A DNA stretch of 64,000 nucleotides. Source: Hippophae tibetana (lineage: Eukaryota; Streptophyta; Magnoliopsida; Rosales; Elaeagnaceae). The notes beneath the pieces were generated by a model, which worked only from the letters and a program-made list of their open reading frames with translations, had not been told where the DNA came from and searched no databases. The position numbers were made by a program, and so were the translations under genes. The DNA is taken from the NCBI GenBank assembly GCA_037013495.1, contig CM072807.1, positions 8,063,001 to 8,127,000 of the forward strand, read 5' to 3'. This document shows, in pieces, positions 13,205-24,647 of this stretch; within the stretch, counting starts at the first letter, position 1, and each line of letters starts with the position of its first letter.

Positions 13205-13440
13205 CCTATGAAATAAGATTCAAAAGAAAAATTAGTTGAAAAATAAACACACATAATAGAGTGATTAAAAGAGAGAGAGAGATTTAGGTATTGAGTTTTG
13301 TCAGGAGAGTTTAAAGAGATACCTCTAAGAAGATGATGCTGGCCAATTGTAATTTAACACACGCACTTTCGAGTGAGACTGAAGTTAGACAAAGATTGAA
13401 AGGGAGAGTGAGTGGGATGGAACAACTGAGAGAGCTCAAG
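13205..13440 (-). other. 5' UTR of the PurK/PurE gene, with a UTR intron
   Basis: The exon holding the start codon extends back to an acceptor (TCATAG) at 13206. Upstream, an exon ends at 13323 just before a GTATCTC donor, giving a short intron (13322-13206) in the 5' UTR. The transcription start is probably within about 13370-13440. I did not find a clear TATA box. Confidence 0.5.
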
Positions 13441-13602
13441 CTTAAGCAGGGTTTTCGTAGCCCAATACCTGACAGGCGAGAAACGTATTATTGGCTACTT
13501 GGCTTTGAGTGACTGCGGGATAGTTATAAAAAAATACTACAAGATGTAATATGATAAATATGATTAAGATTTCAAAAATATCATAAATATCTTTTAAATT
13601 TA

Positions 13603-14711
13603 GTTGTCGTTTGGTTCGTAGAATGAAATGTGAATCGGAATCGGAATTAAATGGAATTGAAAAGAAATAATATTGTTTAATTTAACCATTATAATCAAAT
13701 TCAGAATCATGATTACAATATTTGGTTTACCACTTAAATGGAATGAAAAAAACTATAAATGACCTTAATACCCTTACATGCTATAAAGTTCAAATAATGT
13801 CATTTAATTACTATTTTTTCGTCAGATAAAATACATTATTAAAATCATTATTTTTCTAAATAATTATTACTTAATTAAAAAGAAATATATTATTAAAATT
13901 ATTATTTTTCTAAACAGGGTTTAGGGTTTTGAGGTTTGAGATGTGTGATTTAGGGTTTAGGGATTTAAGATTTTGGGTTATATTTGTGGGTTAAGGTTTA
14001 GGGTTAAAATTATTATTTTTCTAAAAATGGTTTAGGGTTTTAGAATTTGGGATTTTAGATTTAGGGTTTAGGGTTTTAGGATTTGGAATTTTGGGTTTAG
14101 GGTTTTGAGATTTATGTTTTAGGGTTTTTGGTTTTGGGTTTTGGGATTTAGGTTTTAGGGTTTAGGGTTTAGGGTTTGGAGATTTTGGGGTTTACTATTT
14201 TAAGGTTTAGGGTTTTGGGATTTATGTTTTAAGGTTTAGGATTTATGTTTTAGGGTTTAGGGTTTTGAGATTTAGGTTTTAGGGTTTTGAGATTTAGGTT
14301 TTAGGGTTTAGGGTTTGGGGTTTAGGGATTTGGGGTTTACTGTTTTAAGGTTTAGGGTTTAGGGTTTTAGGATTTGGATTTAGGATTTAGGGTTTTAGGA
14401 TTTATGTTTTAGGGTTTAGGGTTTTTGGATTGATGTTTTAGGGTTTAGGGTTTAGGGATTTGGGGTTTAGGGTTTTGAAATTTTGGGTTTGGGAATTTGG
14501 GATTTGAGTTTAAGGTTATATTTTAAGTGAGGGTAAAATTAAAAAAAAAGTTTAGATTGGAATGGAATTATGATTATCAAGGAGGAGAAGGAATTGTGAT
14601 TCATTCTCCTTTAGTAATCGATTTCATTCCGTCCGTCCATTCCGTCCAACCAAACACGTAAAATGAAAGGAATCAATTCTGATTCCTTTCCATTCCTTCC
14701 AACCAAACATG
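13603..14711. mobile_element. TTA-flanked MITE with internal TTTAGGG repeats, copy A
   Basis: The left end reads GTTGTCGTTTGGTTCGTAGA and the right end, reversed, CATGTTTGGTTGGAAGGAAT, an imperfect inverted repeat around GTTTGGTT. Both flanks carry TTA (13600-13602 and 14712-14714), the target duplication used by PIF/Harbinger (Tourist-like) elements. The interior, about 13916-14525, is a long degenerate array of TTTAGGG and TTTTAGGG units. No coding frame is present. The 1109-bp size is large for a MITE because of the array. Family placement rests on the TTA duplication and end sequence only. Confidence 0.7.
13916..14525 (+). repeat. Degenerate interstitial TTTAGGG (plant telomere-type) array
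   Basis: About 600 bp of TTTAGGG, TTTTAGGG and near variants (TTTGGG, TTTAGGAT, TTTATGTTTTAGGG) in one orientation, lying wholly inside the MITE copy A. A mirror array (CCCTAAA-type, 16365-16780) lies inside copy B in opposite orientation. Confidence 0.9.
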
Positions 14712-14899
14712 TTAAGGAAAAAATAAATTAATAAAATTAAATAAAAATAATTTATATATTTTTTTAAAATAAAAAAAATTAAGAAATACAAAAAATTAAA
14801 TTAAATTTTAAGAAAGAATATAGATTTAAATATTCATATTGTCAAGGAAAATATTTCAAAAATATATATAATTTATTATAAAATAAGTAATAAAGAAAT

Positions 14900-15718
14900 G
14901 AGTATTAATATTACAAATATAAAAAAAATGAGGAAAGAAATAAGAGACGTAAAGAGAGAGAATGAGGGGGAAAGGAAGAAGAATAATAAAAAAGAAGGGA
15001 GGGATAAAGAGAAAATAAAGAAGAGAAGGAGAATAGTTTTTTTTATTAATAAAATATATAATTTTCATTTTATTTTTAAAAAATCTCAATGTTTAAATTT
15101 TTTGATTTAATTAATAATATTTTTAAATTACTTGGTTAATGAAACTTACCTAAAAACTTACAAGACTAAAATATATAAATCACAAAATTATAAGAATCTA
15201 AATAACTTAAGACTCATCTTAGATTTTGAAATATAACTTGAATGTCAAAACAGATAATCACAACTAAATACTATTTTTTCATATAATTATTACAAGGAGA
15301 TCGTAAATCTCCTCTACCATTTATCTTATAATTATTGATTTAAATATTCAATGATCAAAGACCAATCCTACGAGGTAATTCAAGGTCCTAACAATTTATT
15401 CATCTCATAAATTCTAGAAAAAATAATCTTATTTAATATTGATAAAAATTAATATCAACAAATATATTATTTGTTGTATAATTGTAAAATAACCAAATAT
15501 ATTAAAAATAAATTGTGATTTTTGCCAAAAATATAGTAACTTACACATTAAAATTATTAGTTCAAACTTTATATAATAAGGGAATGTTTCAAGGTAAAAG
15601 GTCATATAAAATGTATAATTTTACACCTATTATCATACTTTTTCATTTGATTAAATTATCACCATATTGTTTAGTAAGCATCCACTAATAATTTTTCATT
15701 CACACAATATAATTTTTA
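14900..15718. repeat. Left arm of a large imperfect inverted repeat
   Basis: This arm pairs with 16020-17680. For example AAAGGTCATATAAAATG near 15600 pairs with the complement of the segment near 16120, and the ATAGTAACTTACACA block near 15535 pairs with the complement of the block near 17035. By eye the inner parts match well (most bases). The outer end is purine-rich and less certain. No transposase is present. The form resembles a foldback or long-TIR MULE-type element, but no target duplication could be fixed. Confidence 0.65.
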
Positions 15719-16019
15719 AATTTAAATTTAATTTTTTTTTATTTTTTGTCGTATTAATTTAATGGTATTATATTTATCAAATATATAATTTAAAAGTCCA
15801 AATTATAAATTTTATCATAAATTATGAATCAAATTATGCTTTTTAAAATAGATTGAAGACCAAATGAATTAAAAAATTAAGTTTCGTTATAACAAAATAT
15901 AATATCCTTAAATCAATTTAACAAAAATTAAATTTTGTACTCGATTTATTAAATTTGTGAATATTAAAGATTAAATCCTAGAAATTAAAGGTTAAAGAAT
16001 AAATTTTAATATATTATAT

Positions 16020-17680
16020 AAATTAAATTGCTTGAATGAAAATTTATTAGTGGTAGGTAACTAAACAATATAGTGGTAAGTTAATCAAATGAAAGAGTAT
16101 GGTAATAGGTATAAAATTACACAATTTATATGACCTTTTAGCTCACAACATTCCATTATCATATAAAGTTTAAACTAATAATTTGACATGTTGACAGGAA
16201 TGTAATGAAATTAGAATTGATTCTTTATAATTTTATGTTTAGTTGAATTGAAAAGTGAAAATAGAATGGCTGGAATCGATTCCTAAAAGATAAGGAATCA
16301 TAATTTTTTCTCCCCCTTAAGAAATCACAATTCCATTCATATCTAAATTGTTTTTTCAATTTTACCCTGATCCCAAATATAATTCTAAATCCCAAATCTC
16401 AAAACCTTAAATCCTATTTAGAAAATAATAATTTTAACTCTAAACCTAAACCCACAAATATAATCCAAAATCTTAAATCTCAACTCTTAAATCTTAAAAC
16501 CCTAAACACTATTTAAAAAATAATAATTTTAACCCTATACATTAACTCACAAATATAACTCTAACCTCAAATCTCAAATCCTAAAACCCTATTTAAAAAA
16601 TAATAATTCTAACCGTAAACCTAATTCACAAATATAACTCTAAACCCTAAATCTTAAAACCTTAAACCTTATTTAAAAAAATAATAATTTTAACCCTAAA
16701 CCTCAAAACTATTTAGAAAAATAATAATTTTAACCATAAATCTTAATCCATAAATATAACCCAAAACCCTATTTAAAAAAAAAAATTTGATAATATATTT
16801 TATTTTTAACTAATAATTATTTATAAAAACAATGATTTCAATAATGTATTAATTTTACTGTATATATGGGATATTAAGATAATATATAGTGTTTTTCATT
16901 TCATTTTAATTGTAAACCAAATACTTTAATATTGATTCCTTCTTTGATATCAATAGTCAAAACAAAAAAAATTGTTTCATTTACATTTCATTCTCATTCC
17001 AATTCTATGTGAATCAAACGTCACCTTAATGTGTAAGTTACTCTATTTTTGACAAAAATTGCAATTTTTTCAATGTGACTGTTTATTACAAAATTATGCA
17101 ACAAATGATATATTTGTTAATATCGATTTTTTTTAATATTAAATAAGATTATTTTTCGTAGAAAATGTGAGATAAATAAATTATTAATACTTTAAACTAC
17201 TATGTGGGATTGGTCTTTAGTCATTGGATGTTTAAATCATTAATTGTAAGATAAATGGTATTGGAGATTTACAATCTCGTTCTATTAATTATATAAAAAA
17301 AGAATATTTGGTTGTAATTATTAAGTTATATTTTAAGATATAAGATTCGCATTAGGTCTTTCACATCCTATAATTATGTTATTCATATATTTTAATATTG
17401 TAAGTTGTTGTGTGAGTTTTATTAATCCTATAATTTAAAAATATTATTAATTAAATAAAAAAATTTAAACATTAAATTTTTTAAGGTGTAAAATAAAATT
17501 ATATATTTTATTAATAACAAAATATAAAAAAAATCTTCCTAGATCTCCCTTTTTTCCTACCATTTTTCTAAGTCTCATTCACTTTCTATTATTTCTCTTC
17601 ATTTCTATCTCTTCTCCCTTTTTCTCTCTGAGTGAGTCTCTCATACTCATTCTTTTTCTATCTCCATTTTTTTATTAATA
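16020..17680. repeat. Right arm of the inverted repeat, interrupted by MITE copy B
   Basis: This is the complement of 14900-15718, split by the 839-bp MITE at 16187-17025. The left arm has the uninterrupted site near 15550. A further partial copy of the arm, in the same orientation as the left arm, follows at about 17690-17885. The spacer between arms (15719-16019) holds no gene. Confidence 0.65.
16187..17025. mobile_element. TTA-flanked MITE with CCCTAAA repeats, copy B
   Basis: This element is in inverse orientation to copy A. Its left end, CATGTTGACAGGAATG, corresponds to the right end of A, and its right end, reversed, GGTGACGTTTGATTC, corresponds to the left end of A. The flanks are TGA (16184-16186, a one-base change from TTA) and TTA (17026-17028). 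It interrupts the inverted-repeat arm, whose partner at 15550 shows the empty site. The interior holds degenerate AACCCTAAA repeats. Confidence 0.7.
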
Positions 17681-17889
17681 AAATAATGATGAGAAAATAA
17701 GATAAAAGAATAATGAAAGAGAGGAAAGAGAAGGAGAAAGAAGACTTTTTTTATTTTATTCTTGAAAAAAAATTAATTTTTAAATTTTTTGACTTAATTG
17801 GTTATACTTTTAGATTATATGACTAATGGAGCTAACTTAACAACTTAAAAAGATTAAAATATATAAATCACATAATCACAAAACTAATT

Positions 17890-18800
17890 TTATATTTTAT
17901 TATATATATATAAATAATAATTAACCTGATAGCTATCATTTTGTGATTAATATTGAATTATTATAATTTTTGTGAATATTGACGTTGAAGGTATTTATTT
18001 TTTATAAATATCTTTTTTTAGACAATTATCATTAATTAAAAAATAATTATTGGATCTTTATCTATTTAAGATAAATATCTTGCATTCACATTTGTATAAT
18101 TATTAAACACTTATTTAAAACTACTCTTTTACTATTACATGGGATGTACAAAATTACCCAACAAAACTCTAAGGATATGTACATTACATAATATTAAAAA
18201 TTTAAGTGTATAAGTTTTATATAGTCATATATTTAGCTATAAAGTAAGATTGTATTATATATAATAAAAATTGTACGATTATCTAAAGATTTACATATCA
18301 ACAATTTGTGTAATTTTAAACCGTATTAGATATTTTATTTAACTTATTTTCAATTCTCAAATTAATTATTAATTTTCTCTTTCATATTAAATTAAAAATA
18401 ATTTTATTTTTATTTTTAAAATATAAAAAAATAATTTAATTATTTTGATAGATAAGAAAATTACGTAAATAAATGAAATATTATTTAAATTATATATTAT
18501 TTTATTAATTTTTTTAACATTAATTCTATCCAATTATATTATATAAGTTATCAATTAATATTATATTAAGTGATTTTAATATAATTCAATATAATTAATC
18601 AAATATAGTGATTGTAGAAGGTCAATGTTAGCATATAATTTGAAAAAAGAAGAAGTGAGCATATAATTAAAAAAATTGGATGTATAGGTAAAAGATAATA
18701 AATTATTTTTTGTTTCATTCAAGGATGAAGAAGTCGTGTTATTGATATTTTCCCACAAAATACTAATTAGATTCGTTTCCTTATTAATTAGCGTGAGTTA
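17890..18800. other. AT-rich intergenic region upstream of the ERD2-like gene
   Basis: No gene or clear element. The proximal promoter of the plus-strand gene starting at 19121 should lie in its right part and up to 19100. I cannot fix a transcription start. Confidence 0.4.
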
Positions 18801-19120
18801 AGAAGTCAAATGGTAAAAGGAACTAAAATTTCATTAGAAAGAGGAAATCGAAATCTATTAGCCAAAAGAAAAGGAATCGAAATCTATGAACCAAAAAATA
18901 GCTTAAAATATATATCCTTTATTTTCCCATTTGGAAGTAGTGCAATAAAGAAAATCCGAGAACCTAAATCGCACTCTTTTTTATTTTTAAGTTGTGTCCT
19001 ACACATCGTGTTCAATTTTTCGTTTAGGGGCTTTGATTTTTTTATTTTTTTTTATTCTCCCTTCACTTTCTTGCCTCCCAATCACGATTTTCTGCCGAAA
19101 TCAAAGAACACCAATACCTC

Positions 19121-22100
19121 ATGAGGCCTCAGAAATCGCCGATTCACGTCGCGACAACATGGGTCCGGCGGCAACCACCAAAGGTGAAGGCTTTTCTTGC
19201 TGTAGTTTCAGGCATGGCAGCTCTGGTTTTGTTACGAGTCATCGTTCACGATCACGACAATCTTTTTGTGGCAGCTGAAGCCGTTCACTCCATCGGGATA
19301 TCCGTGCTTATCTACAAGCTTATGAAGGAGAGGACTTGTGCTGGTAAAGTCTTAAATATTTACCCCGGAACGTTATTTGTTTTCTGTATTTGTTTGGTGT
19401 TTGAGAAAACTTGGGAAACGAATGGAAAATCTGGGGGTTTAGAAGGACAATGTTAGGTCGAATTTAGTTTGGCTCTTACCCTCGTTATCTAAATTGGGGA
19501 TTCTTGAATTAAAATTTCCCTATTTTGATTCACAATGTTATAGCAAATTGGGGACTCTTCAAATATTTTCTCTTTTTCTCTCAATAAATTGCGTACTTGA
19601 CGAGACTCTTAACTTGAATCGATCTCTATAACTGCTTGTTTGATTGTTGAGTATTGTATATTAGAAGGATTGAGCACGCTTAACTTCCCCCCGGCGCGTT
19701 CCTCCTCTCTTCTCTCTGTATTTCTTTCCGTTTTATCCTTGATTTTGTTAGTTCTAAGCTTCGTTCTTGCGAACTTTACGAACATACGGTACATGGATGG
19801 GATTTTATGGATCCTTAATATAGAAAGCATACAATCTTTCAGGCCAACCTAAAGCTAAAAGATTCATGTTCCGTCATTCTATGCTGTTGTCCTTTTATGA
19901 TATAGTTTTGCATTACAGGGAAACACAAGCACTTCCTATATTCTCTCATTTTCACCCAATTTTACTTGTTTACCAGTCAAATGTTTTTTCAAGCAACCAT
20001 GGACAAGTATATGTATAAGTAACTAATGATGTTAATCATTTTTCAGGCTTTGATAGCTGATTAGTGATCGAGTAATCACTTAGGAAGATATATTATTGGT
20101 ATGGATCTTACTTAGTTTGCTCTTATCATGGGAAATTCTTAAGTGTGAGATAATAATTGATTTAGGCTAACATAATGGAGAACACTATGACTGGATGCCG
20201 ATTTAGGTGTTTTTAGCACCATCTGATTTCTTCTACTTGCTTTAGAAAAATTATCTGTCATAACTGTTATATCGTTGAGTTTGTGTGTTCATATGTGTGT
20301 CTGCCTGCCTTTTTAGATGGATGAATGTATGGACGCATTTATGCGTAGTATACATGTGCCCTTGTTGTGCTTTCATGGCATCCTTTAAATAATCATTCAA
20401 ATGATGTGCAGGGATATCACTAAAATCTCAGGAATTAACGGCTATTTTTTTAGCTGTTAGATTGTACTGTAGTTTTGTTATGGAATATGATATTCATACC
20501 CTACTTGATCTAGCAACACTGGCGACAACCCTGTGGGTTATCTATACGATCCGTTTCAAATTAAGGTCTAGTTACATGGAGGATAAAGACAACTTTGCAA
20601 TATATTATGTGGTAAGTTTTCTAGAACTTATTTGAATTAAGTTTCTTAAATTTTGTGGATTGAAATTTAATTATCATTATATGTATAGCTTTTTAATTAT
20701 TACTTGTTTTTTTTTTTGGCAAAAAAGAAGTGTTACCAAATCAGGACTTTCTGTTGCAGTGATATCGATGCTACTGAAGCATGCCATCTTTTGGTCTTGT
20801 TGCTTTGTTGATAAATGGATCAAAAGCTTTATCATATATTTCATATTTATTTATTTACTTTTCCTGTCCATGGATCTATACTCAAGATTGAATTACACCT
20901 AAAAGCATCAATTTGATGTGAAGTTTTTGTTATTGTTTTGTCTTTCTATAGCTCTCATCCTGCTTTTAAGCATTCATATGAGTAAGCATTGAAGTAGATG
21001 CTATTATAGATTCTTTGCTGCATGTGCTTTAGATTTCCTATTTTGGCCCACTTGGAGCTGTAAAGGCTTCTAACTATGGATGTTTACACCAGAATAAATA
21101 TATATATTCGTATTTTTAAGAATTTTTGCATGAAGCTAGTTGGTATTGATGATGTGTTTATTTATGCTTCTTTTTTTATATGTAAATATATGGACGTAGG
21201 TGGTACCCTGTGCTGTGTTGGCCTTTCTAATCCATCCATCAACTTCTCATCATTTTCTAAATAGAATTTTCTGGGCATTCTGTGTATATCTTGAAGCTGT
21301 TTCCGTATTACCTCAATTGCGGGTCATGCAAAATACAAAGGTAAACATAGAATGCAAGATAACATATTTTGTAGGTTTTATATTTTTATTTTTTAATATC
21401 ATAGTTTACATCTTGCACTATAATAATTTTCTTCACATTTCAGATTGTTGAACCATTCACTGCTCATTATGTATTTGCACTGGGTGTTGCAAGGTTCCTC
21501 AGCTGTGCCCATTGGGTTCTCCAGGTTTGATATCTCACCTTTAAGTGTTTTGTAGTTACCATTTTCCTTTTGACCTTTAAGTAAATAAAGATGCATTTCA
21601 CAAACATAATTTAGCAAATTAGTTTGTAGGTTTTCAAATGCATTGAATTCTTTTGATATGTTGATTTGGATTTTGGCATAAAAAAGATTTATTCCATGTA
21701 GAATCGTTTTGATGAATTCCACCTATATTCAGTTTCTATAGATTCCTTCTTTTTCTTTTTTTCATACGTGCATTGTTGAATTTGATTTCTTCCACCTAAT
21801 AGAAAGTATTCAATGGCATTCAACAGGTTCTAGATACCAGGGGACACTTGCTGGTAGCTCTGGGATATGGATTATGGCCTTCTATGGTTCTTATCTCAGA
21901 AATTGTCCAGACTTTTATCTTAGCAGACTTCTGTTACTATTATGTCAAAAGGTTGGTGGAAGCTGCACCTTTTACATTTGATCTCTTATTATTTTTCCCT
22001 TCCTTCCCTCCATAATTGAGTTAAACACAAAGATTAGGAATTAAAATCGGTTGTAATTAAACCATGAGGAAGTAAATTCAAAACTGGACCTAACACTAAT

Positions 22101-22194
22101 CTATATGGGGTTTATGAATAAATTGTATGTGGTCATTTTTTGCAGTGTATTTGGAGGACAGCTTGTCCTTCGTCTTCCCTCTGGAGTGGTGTGA
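19121..22194 (+). CDS. ERD2-like / ER lumen protein-retaining receptor family protein
   Basis: Member of the KDEL-receptor (ERD2) superfamily, multi-pass proteins of the early secretory pathway. Six exons with GT-AG borders: 19121-19343, 20412-20611, 21200-21340, 21444-21524, 21827-21951, 22146-22194, total 819 bp, 272 aa. Residues 25-75 contain AAEAVHSIGISVLIYKLMKE, followed by LTAIFLAVRLYCSFVMEYD, SVLPQLRVMQNTK, and FTAHYVFALGVARFLSCAHW, the family core. Several hydrophobic helices span the protein and the C-terminus is LRLPSGVV. It is longer at the N-terminus than the classical ~215-aa ERD2, as in the plant ERD2-like subgroup, whose own ligand specificity is not well established. The start at 19121 is the first ATG giving the conserved N-terminus. 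It is convergent with the nucleosidase gene. Confidence 0.93.
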
Positions 22195-22514
22195 TGAAGT
22201 CAGTTTTGAATGGTGATTGTAAGTTTACAATTAACTTACGTTTGAAAGTGGAAGGTTGGCCCAGTTTTAGTTCCCCATTTTTGCTCTTCACTTTCTTTAC
22301 TTTCTATATTGTCGACATGACTGGAACTGGAAGTAGAATTATCTGCAAAGTTGGGATACCAGATAATATTTTATATTTATATTATATATCACAAGCACTC
22401 TCTTAATCAATTTTTTGGGTGTAGGTTTATGACATTTAGCCAGCATTATTTTATTCTTGATTACTTTTTTTTGCTTTTACTTCCAAATTCTAATGATGGT
22501 TTTGATGTTGTTAA

Positions 22515-23023
22515 TATGGGTGTGCATCGGATCGAAACCATTGATTTTATATTCATTTGATTCGATCCGACCATCCGATCGGATTGAAATATCCTACTTT
22601 ACAACCGATTTGATCACCTTTCAAATCCGATCTATAACTTATTCGAATTAGATCGATTGAATCCGATCAATCTAACCAGTAAATTTAATTAACTCTATTT
22701 TTTTATATTTTTGAATAAAAAATTTAAATTTTTATATAACATAAACTTATTTGAGCTAAAAAAAATCTTAAAATATAATTAATATAAGAATCATCAATGA
22801 AAATATGATTAATATATAAAATTTAAATATGTATTAAAGTATTTTCGGTCAGATAAGATCAGATAATATATAGTAATATAGTAAAATCTGTCATCTGATC
22901 CAAACTTAATGGATTGGATTTTTTTTTTTCATTCGATTTGATCCGATGGTTGGATCGAAATTGTCAAAAAATTAACATATCAGATTAGATTGATCGAATG
23001 ATTGGATTTTTTGCACACCGTTA
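22515..23023. mobile_element. Short non-autonomous hAT element (509 bp)
   Basis: It lies about 320 bp after the ERD2-like stop codon. The left end is TATGGGTGTGCATCGG and the right end, reversed, TAACGGTGTGCAAAAA. Flanks are GTTGTTAA (22507-22514) and GTTGTTAG (23024-23031), a 7/8 match of 8 bp. The first 40 bases follow those of the full hAT at 1142 (shared GCATCGGATCGAAACC-like block), so the two belong to one family and were probably moved by the same transposase. No coding capacity is present. Confidence 0.85.
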
Positions 23024-23031
23024 GTTGTTAG

Positions 23032-24647
23032 CTGTTTAACGGGAAGATGGAGATGTAAGTGGCGTGATAAACCTAACATACTCCTACTTTATCTTGAAAT
23101 TAAACGATTCCACGCATTCCAAAGTATTTTTTATTTTCTGTTTTTTGGGGGATCGCCTCACTCCTCTCATATTGAAGTAACTAATGATGAATTTTAGCTG
23201 CCAATGAGTCTAAATGGTATATTGTCCATTTAGGTATTTGGGGTTCGAGTTCAATTATTGGTGCGTGAGTATAAATAATGATTTTAGCCAATTAGATTGG
23301 GCATGTGAGTGAACAATTGGTTAAAAAAAAAAGAATAAAAAAGTTTTTGCATACAAAACCACAATAGAAAATCAAATTTCCTCATATGCAAACTGACAAT
23401 CTCTCATTTAGTAATGTGAGGACCAAATAATTGGATAATTCTACTGTGAAATTTGATATTGAATTTGAATAGAATTGGTAGATATTATAATTTATTATAT
23501 TTAATTTATATCAAATTATAAATAAATATATATTTTATTTTATAATATATTATATTTAGATATTATATATATTATAATCACGTTAAATTATTATTAAAAT
23601 TAAATATAAATATTTATAATAATTTAATAATTATACGTATTTTTTATTGTTTTGATTATTTTAATTGTGATTATAAATAACAATTTTTATTACAAATACA
23701 TTAAGTTTAAATATTATATATATTGTGTTTTATATATTTTAATAATTTATAAATAAATTTTAGTATCAAATTAACATTATCTTATCTCAAAAACAAACTA
23801 TCTATTTGAATTTAAATTGATTTAGATTGATTACATCAGATCGAATTCACGTTTAAAATCTTTCAATTTGATTCAATTTAGATCAAATTTGAATCGACAA
23901 AAAACAAATAATTTCTATATGTTATTCATCCCTGAATGAACAGCTCAGTTCATCTAATTTAAAATAGATCTAATGAATTAATAAGTTAAAAAACTTAACT
24001 TAATTCAAATTAACTAATTCATCTAAATTATAATAGCTTACAAACTCATTAACAAAATGCAATTTTCAAATTTTCATTTTTTTATAATTATGATAATACA
24101 ATTAAATATAACATTTTTTTTGTTATTTTACAAAAATATAATTAAATAATATTTATACTAATATTTTTATTCTTAAAAAAAATTATAACTATTTATTTAT
24201 TTTTTAAGAGTCAACTTGTGAGTTTCTTAGTCTAATTGATTTAAATTGAACTACAAAATCACTTAATACGAACTGAATACTAGCCCAATTAATTTGACAC
24301 AAGTCCACAACTACTCACTGATGAAAAATCAAATAAGAAAATCGTGTTCAACAAGTGCATTTGTGTAAAGTAATTTGAAATTCACAAATAACATGTCATC
24401 TTACACAGGGAAATAAGGAAGTCCCCGAATAACCACCTGTATGTTTAATTATAATACCTAGTTTATTTATCAAAAAAAACACCTCGTCCTTGTCAAGTTT
24501 GGGACTCTCACTGTCTCACACCTGACCCCAAAAGTAAAAAATAATAAATAAAAAGTTTGGGACTCTAAGTCACAAATACTATTATAGCATCTTCAGTCGT
24601 AGGAATTAAGGTCCATGGAATATCACATATAATATGGGATAAGAGCA
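23032..24647. other. Intergenic AT-rich region between convergent genes
   Basis: Contains no recognisable gene. The right end holds the 3' UTR of the minus-strand nucleosidase gene. Confidence 0.4.

Noticed and set aside
13916..14525. A true telomere or chromosome end
   Set aside because: The repeats are degenerate, enclosed by transposon ends, and genes continue on both sides.
14856..15110. Charged or hydrophobic 70-77-codon frames on both strands
   Set aside because: Produced by a purine-rich AAG/GAG tract in the inverted-repeat arm. No protein features.
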